DNA of 64,000 nucleotides from positions 268,098,131 through 268,162,130 of the forward strand of contig CM041779.1 of NCBI GenBank assembly GCA_023374045.1. Direction: 5' to 3'. Both the position numbers and the translations under genes were made by a program. Source of the stretch: Limonium bicolor (lineage: Eukaryota > Streptophyta > Magnoliopsida > Caryophyllales > Plumbaginaceae). The stretch's first letter is position 1; each line of letters begins with the position of its first letter. A model generated the notes under the pieces. That model did not search any database, was not told where the DNA came from, and worked only from the letters and a program-made list of their open reading frames with translations. Positions 57,542-64,000 of this stretch are shown here, one piece after another.

Positions 57542-57686
57542 TGAATTCTATAACTCTCTATTAATTTAGTAGCTGGCTAGCTAATTTCTATGAATCGCTT
57601 TGTTTAAATCTCCGAATCAATTAAACTGGGTGTGGGTTTGGGTTTGGGTTTCTCACTCTCTGTATAATGGCGTGTGTTGGGAGGTG

Positions 57687-57694
57687 TATATATA
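57687..57694 (-). promoter_or_regulatory. TATA box of the WRKY gene
   Basis: TATATATA lies about 145 bp upstream of the start codon, which would put transcription start near 57660 and give a ~115-base 5' leader. Confidence 0.6.
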
Positions 57695-57827
57695 GTAAGA
57701 GACGGAAGGGACAAGGAAGAGAAGGAGGAAGAGAAGTCGTGCGCGTTCACCAAATTGAATTGAATTTCTTTGAAACTATTTTAATCTCAACTCTTGATTT
57801 TTAGAATGAGAAGGTACGTGGGTGGGT

Positions 57828-57833
57828 GGTCAA
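57828..57833 (-). promoter_or_regulatory. Proximal W-box
   Basis: The minus strand reads TTTTGACC, a canonical W-box core (TTGACC), about 290 bp upstream of the start codon. It would allow regulation by WRKY proteins, possibly by the gene's own product. Confidence 0.55.
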
Positions 57834-57899
57834 AAGTCTTGGTTTGGGGCAAACTGGATTTTTTGAATATAATATAATAACGTAGTGCAATTGGTGAGG

Positions 57900-59140
57900 G
57901 AGTGAAGCTGGCAATCCAGTTGGTCGGGGAGCACACTCATGGCAGAGGAAACCGGCACGAAACAACCACGGATCAATCCCATTGATATATTGGCATGTGT
58001 GTAAATATTAATTAATAGTAGTAGTATATTTTTTAAAATAAAAACTGTTCCAAACTATCTTAATAATTTAAGATGTTTTTTAATTCATTAATAGTTTGTT
58101 ATACTTTTTCTAAAAAATAAATTTTTAAATTAAAAATCAATTATCCTAAATAAGGCTCTATTCGTTTTTCTTCAATTCGGCTAGATTTGTTAGTTCAGTC
58201 CATTCTTTTAAAATAAGTTATCAGTCAATATCAGCTAATATCATCTATCAGTTAGTAATTACTTAAACTTAAAATATCTCACATATTTAATTGGTTTAAC
58301 ATATTGATTAGGTCAACTCAGCTCATTCTTTTAAAATCAATCATCAGTCAATATCAATTAGTATCAACTCTCAACCAACAACTCATATATATATAAATAA
58401 AAAATATTAATGAGCCATCAAATTCATGTTAAAATTATTGATATATTTGTTAAAAAAATTAGAAGTGTAGTGCACTTCGGATTGTAGGATAGTATGTGCC
58501 ATACTACATAACTAGGTGTTAGCTAGTCAACTTAATTATTAATTTTAGAGTGAAATATCTGAAGTACATAGAGTTTCTTCAGTAACGTACAACCTTTCAT
58601 CAACGGAGGACAATGGGCAGGACAAAACAATGGGTGGTGCGTGTTTAAATTAGTTTTAATTTTTTATTATAGTCTATTTATATTAATACTTATTTATTTG
58701 TATTTATAATATTTCATAAAAATATTTATATGATACATTAAATTTTATTTGTTATCATTTATATTATTATATATATTTATTTTTTTTAATTATATATAAA
58801 ATTATTTTTAGTTTATTAGATATAAAAATTCACAATATTTTATTTTAATATAAATTTAATATCTAATATTCAATTTTAAAATATATTTATGAATATTAAA
58901 TTTTAAATTAAAAAAAAATTAAAATATATTAATATTATTAAAAAATTCTCAACTGAAACAAATTTTCTGGTCATCCATCATTTTTTACATCTTTATCAAC
59001 TTATGTCACTTTTGTATTAATAAGATATCAATGACACTTCAACCACTAGATGGATAATATTAAGCATCAATCCCCTAAACAGTAAACTGCATAACGCGGT
59101 AAATTTGCTTCTTTTAGTAGTAAAATACTACTGGTTCTTA
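57900..59140. other. AT-rich upstream region of the WRKY gene
   Basis: It contains a diverged direct repeat (about 58195-58250 and 58318-58375: TCATTCTTTTAAAAT, ATCAGTCAATATCA) and a very A/T-rich block (58660-58950). No gene is seen. Confidence 0.5.
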
Positions 59141-59218
59141 GCTAGTGGCCATATTATCTAGTCATCTAGATGAGAAAGAAAGGAAGAGAGGGGACCAACG
59201 GGCGCGTGCGGGTAGACG

Positions 59219-59434
59219 AGTCAAAAGTTGGAGGTGGGAAACAGAGAATTTTGAGACGGCGGGTAAACGGATTAGGTCAATGGTCAAGCCAACCCTCTTC
59301 TCTCTCTTCACTCAGCATCTTATTTTCATTTTTATTTGCGTTTTCTATATTGAAATTACCCACACAAAAAAATGTGTAAATTTAATGAATTAAAGCTGGA
59401 TGAAAAGATTTTTGGTCAACAAAGCGGCTTGACT
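59219..59434. promoter_or_regulatory. Cluster of five W-boxes
   Basis: TTGAC[C/T] occurs on the minus strand at 59219-59224, 59275-59280, 59282-59287 and 59414-59419, and on the plus strand at 59429-59434. Two are only one base apart. They lie about 1.7-1.9 kb upstream of the WRKY start codon. A distal control region is inferred, not shown. Confidence 0.4.
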
Positions 59435-60650
59435 TCCTCATCATGATTCTTTTTGTCAAATCTTCTTCAACTGCACATGCAAGTGGTTTGTTTTTCCCTT
59501 TATACTACTCGTATTAATAAAAAAACGAAGAAGAAGGTGCTGTATTAATTTGTTTGTTAACAATATTGTCGATCGTGTCGGCTATATATCCAAATTATTA
59601 GGTTTTTTTTTAAAAAAAAACTTGTTTCTGGTGTGTTCCACGTTGAATATTATACGTGTAGCAGGTTTGTCCTTATCTTACTCGGTCTTGTCCAGGATCA
59701 ATGTAATGTAACCACATATCTCACTCTTTCTTCCTTTACTTCTCACTTTTATAAAGATTTTCAAGAACCTGAAATTTCAAGATGATGTATGTGGTCCAGG
59801 TCAGATTTTTTATTTAATTAGATCAATGTCTTCTAACATCATTATAATAATTCATTACAAAAATGTACGGTCAAGAACGAATATTATTACAATTAATGGT
59901 TATCATCATGCATGAGTAATACTAAAAATATTGTTTATTTATCCAAGTAACCAATTTCGTACTTCTTGCGTCGTTGTTGTAATTTGGCGCATGGATTCGG
60001 ACTAATTCTCACACTAATTTCGTGTAGGCAAGGATGTATATGCTAGCTCAAATTCGATCTGGCCTTATCCTTTCATCCTATTAAACATAATTTAAATATA
60101 TAGGTTTAGGTTGACTAAATTCTAATCAAATGCTTAAATAATTTATATATTGGTTATGGTTGACTAAATTCTAACAACATACCATTATTTTAAACCTAAA
60201 ACATTCATATTACACTCCGGAGTTGAGATAGCTGAATCTGCGTCACATCTGAAGCACGGCGGTTGCCAGTAGGTTTAGGACAAACGACGATGGCGGCAAA
60301 GATGAACAGTGCGGGTACTGTGTGAGGCGGAGCAAGAGTGGAGCACTTCTGATGACAGCTTCAGTGGCAAGAAGTGTAATGGATAGTGTGGTCGAATAAA
60401 AGTTGAAACTAGCAATAGCTTGGAAAACCCATTTTTTACTCTTCACCAAAAACACATAAGGATATGCTCAACTTGAAACTCTTGAAGATATCTATGCATA
60501 GGTAAATAAAATTAAATATTTAGTGCAAGATTGAATGAGTATTAGGAAGATGAAGATGAGAAAAGATCATGAAGAAATGGAAAGAGGAAAGTCCCCCGGG
60601 AGCCCCTCTCTACCTCTTCTCCCTCTCAATATATGACTAATTCATTTTAG
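59435..60650. other. Intergenic DNA, no gene seen
   Basis: AT-rich with T/A runs. A minus-strand open frame at 60243-60455 has no recognised domain and no splice context. Confidence 0.45.
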
Positions 60651-61452
60651 GAAAAAGTCACAATATAGCCTAAAAAATTTATAATTCACAACATAACCCT
60701 TTTTCAAACATGGTCACAAGATACCCATTAGAATGTACGTTCATAAAATGAATCTTTTTCATTGAGGAGGATATGAAATTTTACAAAAAAAAATATTGGC
60801 CATTTTCATGAAATGCCACTAAAAATAAGTTACAAAATTCTAAAAAATATATTAAAAAATAAAAGTCTATTTTTTCAAAATAATTAAAATATTGAATTTT
60901 TTGAAAAAATATTAACAAAAACTTTTTAAACTTTGTATTCTATTTTATGATACCTAATCATTTTTAAAAATATCTAAAAAATATTTAATTTTTTATAATA
61001 TTTTATGATATTTGTTTTTATAATTACTTTATATTTATTTTTCTCACTTTTTATTTTTAATTTCTTTTTGGTTTTTTTAGTTCTTAGAATTTTTCTGTAT
61101 TTGTTAAAAAAAATCTAAATTTTGTTTTTCAAATTTTCAATTTTGTAAAATTTTTTAATTATAATTTTTTATTCTATATATTTTTTGGAATGTTGTAAAA
61201 AAATTAGTAGTATCATGAAGACATTTAATGATATCCCCCAGCATTTATTGTAAAATTTCATAAATTGATTCTGAATAAAGAAGGGACATATTGTCAACTT
61301 GAAACATGACCTGGAATATTAGGGTAAAATAATCTTTATTTAAGGTCATTTAGAACATTTTATGAATTCAAAAAATTTTAAGGTATTTTGTGACCACGTT
61401 TTAAAAAAGAGGTGTATTGTGAATGTTTCTACGGAATATTGTGAACTTTTCT
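60651..61452. mobile_element. ~0.8-kb terminal-inverted-repeat element
   Basis: The left arm 60651-60725 and right arm 61382-61452 are inverted copies over about 75 bp with roughly 75% match. Both contain GTCACAATAT or TTCACAATAT, then TTCACAA and GGTCACAA[G/A]ATACC. Weaker similarity (TTCATAAAATG) extends inward. Possible 9-bp flanks TTCATTTTA and TTTATTTTA differ at one base, which would suit a Mutator-like MITE. The interior is A/T-rich and non-coding. Confidence 0.6.
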
Positions 61453-62560
61453 TTATTTTATATGTTCGTCTACTTGGTCGTACCTGATGTTTACTATTCT
61501 GCAGAATCCAATTGTATTAATGCACATTTCACTCTAGCTACTCATTCTTGATCAGTTGCAGAAATTGAATATTCGTTCTCATTGTTTGTTATAGTCACCA
61601 TTGATTCATCGTGCACTCCACTAATCTAATAGCTTCTCGTTTTCTGATTTATCTTCTTTTAAAGTTAAATAATTTAGAATTCGTCTTGTCTGTTTTACAA
61701 CTGTTTTGATCTGGTTGTTTATATGTGACAATATATTACTTAAAAAGAATGTATAACTTACATAAGGATTACTCATGTATATTGTACTTATGACATTAAA
61801 TATGTCACGTTTTTACCAAGACCAAAATTATATATGTACAAAAATGGACATTGATAGGTGAAAGATATTATTTCTCATAAATCATTTACTAGCACAAGGC
61901 ATTAGATTTAAGGGACAGTTTTTGGACTGTTTTATATTTATTTTTCTATAACAAATAGAATAGTTGTAGACGTGAAGAGAAAATTAAAAGATATATGTAA
62001 ATGTAAATGGTAAAAAAGAGGAAGACATCTAATATTTTTTAAAATAACAATACCTAAAAAATCATCCATGGAGAATAATCGTGGCTTACTACAACTATCT
62101 CCGGTTCTAGCCTAGTAGCCTTCCACAAGTTCCATACCTCATATAAAAATCGACTTCCATGCATATCTTTCTTCCCTTTGTTCCTTTTATTCATGGGAAT
62201 AATGCAGTGAAAGATGTGTACAAAGAGTGAGATGAGAAAGGAAAAAAGTCGCTAAACCCCGCAAGATAGGAATATTAACAAGTTAATTACGATCAATGTT
62301 AGAAGGCGCAAGTCTCATTCAAACATTAGAAAGTTGATAAAGAATTTGATGTCTAAAACAGCTTCATAGCCACATCCACTCTAGTTTGTCATGACTTTTT
62401 TTACGACGTTTAATCCATGTTCTATATAGTTTGGATGCATATCTACTCTCACACGTAATTAATAGGTCTTTCATCTATGAAGAATTCCGGTCAAAGGGTG
62501 TTTTACCACCTCAATCCATTAATTGTTTATCTGGTTTATTCCTTGATGTGGTTGGGCTTT
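61453..62560. other. Intergenic DNA, no gene seen
   Basis: AT-rich, with no open frame of note and no repeat recognised. Confidence 0.5.
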
Positions 62561-62567
62561 TTTTTAT

Positions 62568-63480
<913 letters not shown>

Positions 63481-63625
63481 CATCGGCTTCCTTGTAAAAA
63501 GCAAAAACTCTTTTTTTGGTCTACCACCTGATTCACCCTATCGGTTTTGCTATCACAAATAAACCGATAACTTAATTATCTGCTTCCCATAGGCCGCTAT
63601 TATAATTTTCTATTTCTTAACAATG
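63481..63625. repeat. Diverged relative of the foldback element
   Basis: The right arm matches 62668-62735 (CCGATAACTTAATTATCTGCTTCCC... CGCTATTATAATTTTCTATTTCTTA). The centre (CATCGGCTTCCTTGTAAAAAGC) matches more weakly, and the outer left arm is missing or decayed. Confidence 0.5.
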
Positions 63626-64000
63626 AAAAAAACTAACCGCGTCAAGGATAAATTAGAGAAATAATCGCAGAGGGGAATTGAGGGGGTAAAATACCCTTTT
63701 ACCAGAAATTTTATCCAAGTGAGATATAATTGAGTAGTATAGATCGGTTGATGGGGATTCACAAACTAAAAATATGGTATGAAAATCTATAGTTAAAGAA
63801 ATACTATTACTAGTTCTGAATAAGCTTGCAAAAATAACATCTATTAGCAACCACAATATCCTAACATTATAGTTTATATCAATCTTAATGTGTTTTTTTC
63901 TAAGTAGTGATCCAAAAATAAATTTGATTTTCGGGTAGTCTGGTTTTTTTTAAAAAAATACCAAAGATGGGGAAAGAGAATGAAAAGTAGTCCTCATACA
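63626..64000. other. Right-end sequence, no gene seen
   Basis: AT-rich DNA. A 67-codon minus-strand frame (63653-63856) has no recognised domain. Confidence 0.4.

Overview
This is nuclear DNA from a flowering plant, most likely a eudicot. The evidence is one intron-containing WRKY transcription-factor gene, plant-type LTR retrotransposons (Tekay-type chromovirus, Tat/Ogre-type and copia), a CACTA transposon carrying a Transposase_24 gene, and DUF4283-type LINE remnants. The species cannot be named from the sequence. The window is mostly transposable elements, with one convincing host gene, at 56.0-57.5 kb on the minus strand.

Regions 1-5.6 kb and 32.6-38.9 kb are two halves of an old gypsy element (called R1), minus strand. 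Its 5' LTR lies at 33253-38900, its initiator-Met primer site at 33231-33247, and its broken gag at 33042-32574 plus 5578-4959. Next to the gag lies a fragment of a plant ALKBH1-like oxygenase gene. No pol and no second LTR of R1 can be recognised. R1 is split at 5579-5583/32569-32573 (5-bp target duplication TAAGG) by a Tekay-type chromovirus (R2, 5584-32568, minus strand, LTRs about 2.2 kb). R2 has recognisable gag, protease, RT, RNase H, integrase and chromodomain, but is broken by stops and frameshifts. R2 is split inside its gag (target duplication ACTGG) by a third element, R3 (12077-30014, 17.9 kb, minus strand). R3 has 5.2-kb LTRs, a primer site of the Arg-tRNA type seen in Tat/Ogre elements, and a 7.6-kb interior without recognisable genes. 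That interior holds a 30-copy, ~50-bp tandem array next to the 3' LTR. R3 is best described as a large non-autonomous (LARD-like) Tat/Ogre derivative.

At 39.1-44.8 kb a short mariner/Stowaway-like element is split by a plus-strand copia element (39274-44817, target duplication AAACA). The copia LTRs are nearly identical. It keeps part of gag, a protease piece and an RNase H tail, but has lost integrase and reverse transcriptase. From 45 to 49 kb there is AT-rich DNA, a diverged ~120-bp tandem repeat and a LINE ORF1-like remnant. A 3954-bp CACTA element (49052-53005, target duplication GGA) follows; it carries one spliced Transposase_24-type gene on the minus strand and only a putative scrap of the main transposase. 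A second LINE ORF1-like remnant lies at 54.2-55.4 kb.

The WRKY gene (three coding exons, group IIa, WRKY40-like) has a TATA box, a proximal W-box and a cluster of five W-boxes 1.7-1.9 kb upstream. The remaining right end is AT-rich intergenic DNA with an inverted-repeat element (60.65-61.45 kb) and two relatives of a small foldback element (62.57-62.74 and 63.48-63.62 kb).

The two R3 LTRs differ mainly by small insertions and deletions, which may partly be assembly error. All element classes were assigned by reading motifs, not by database search.
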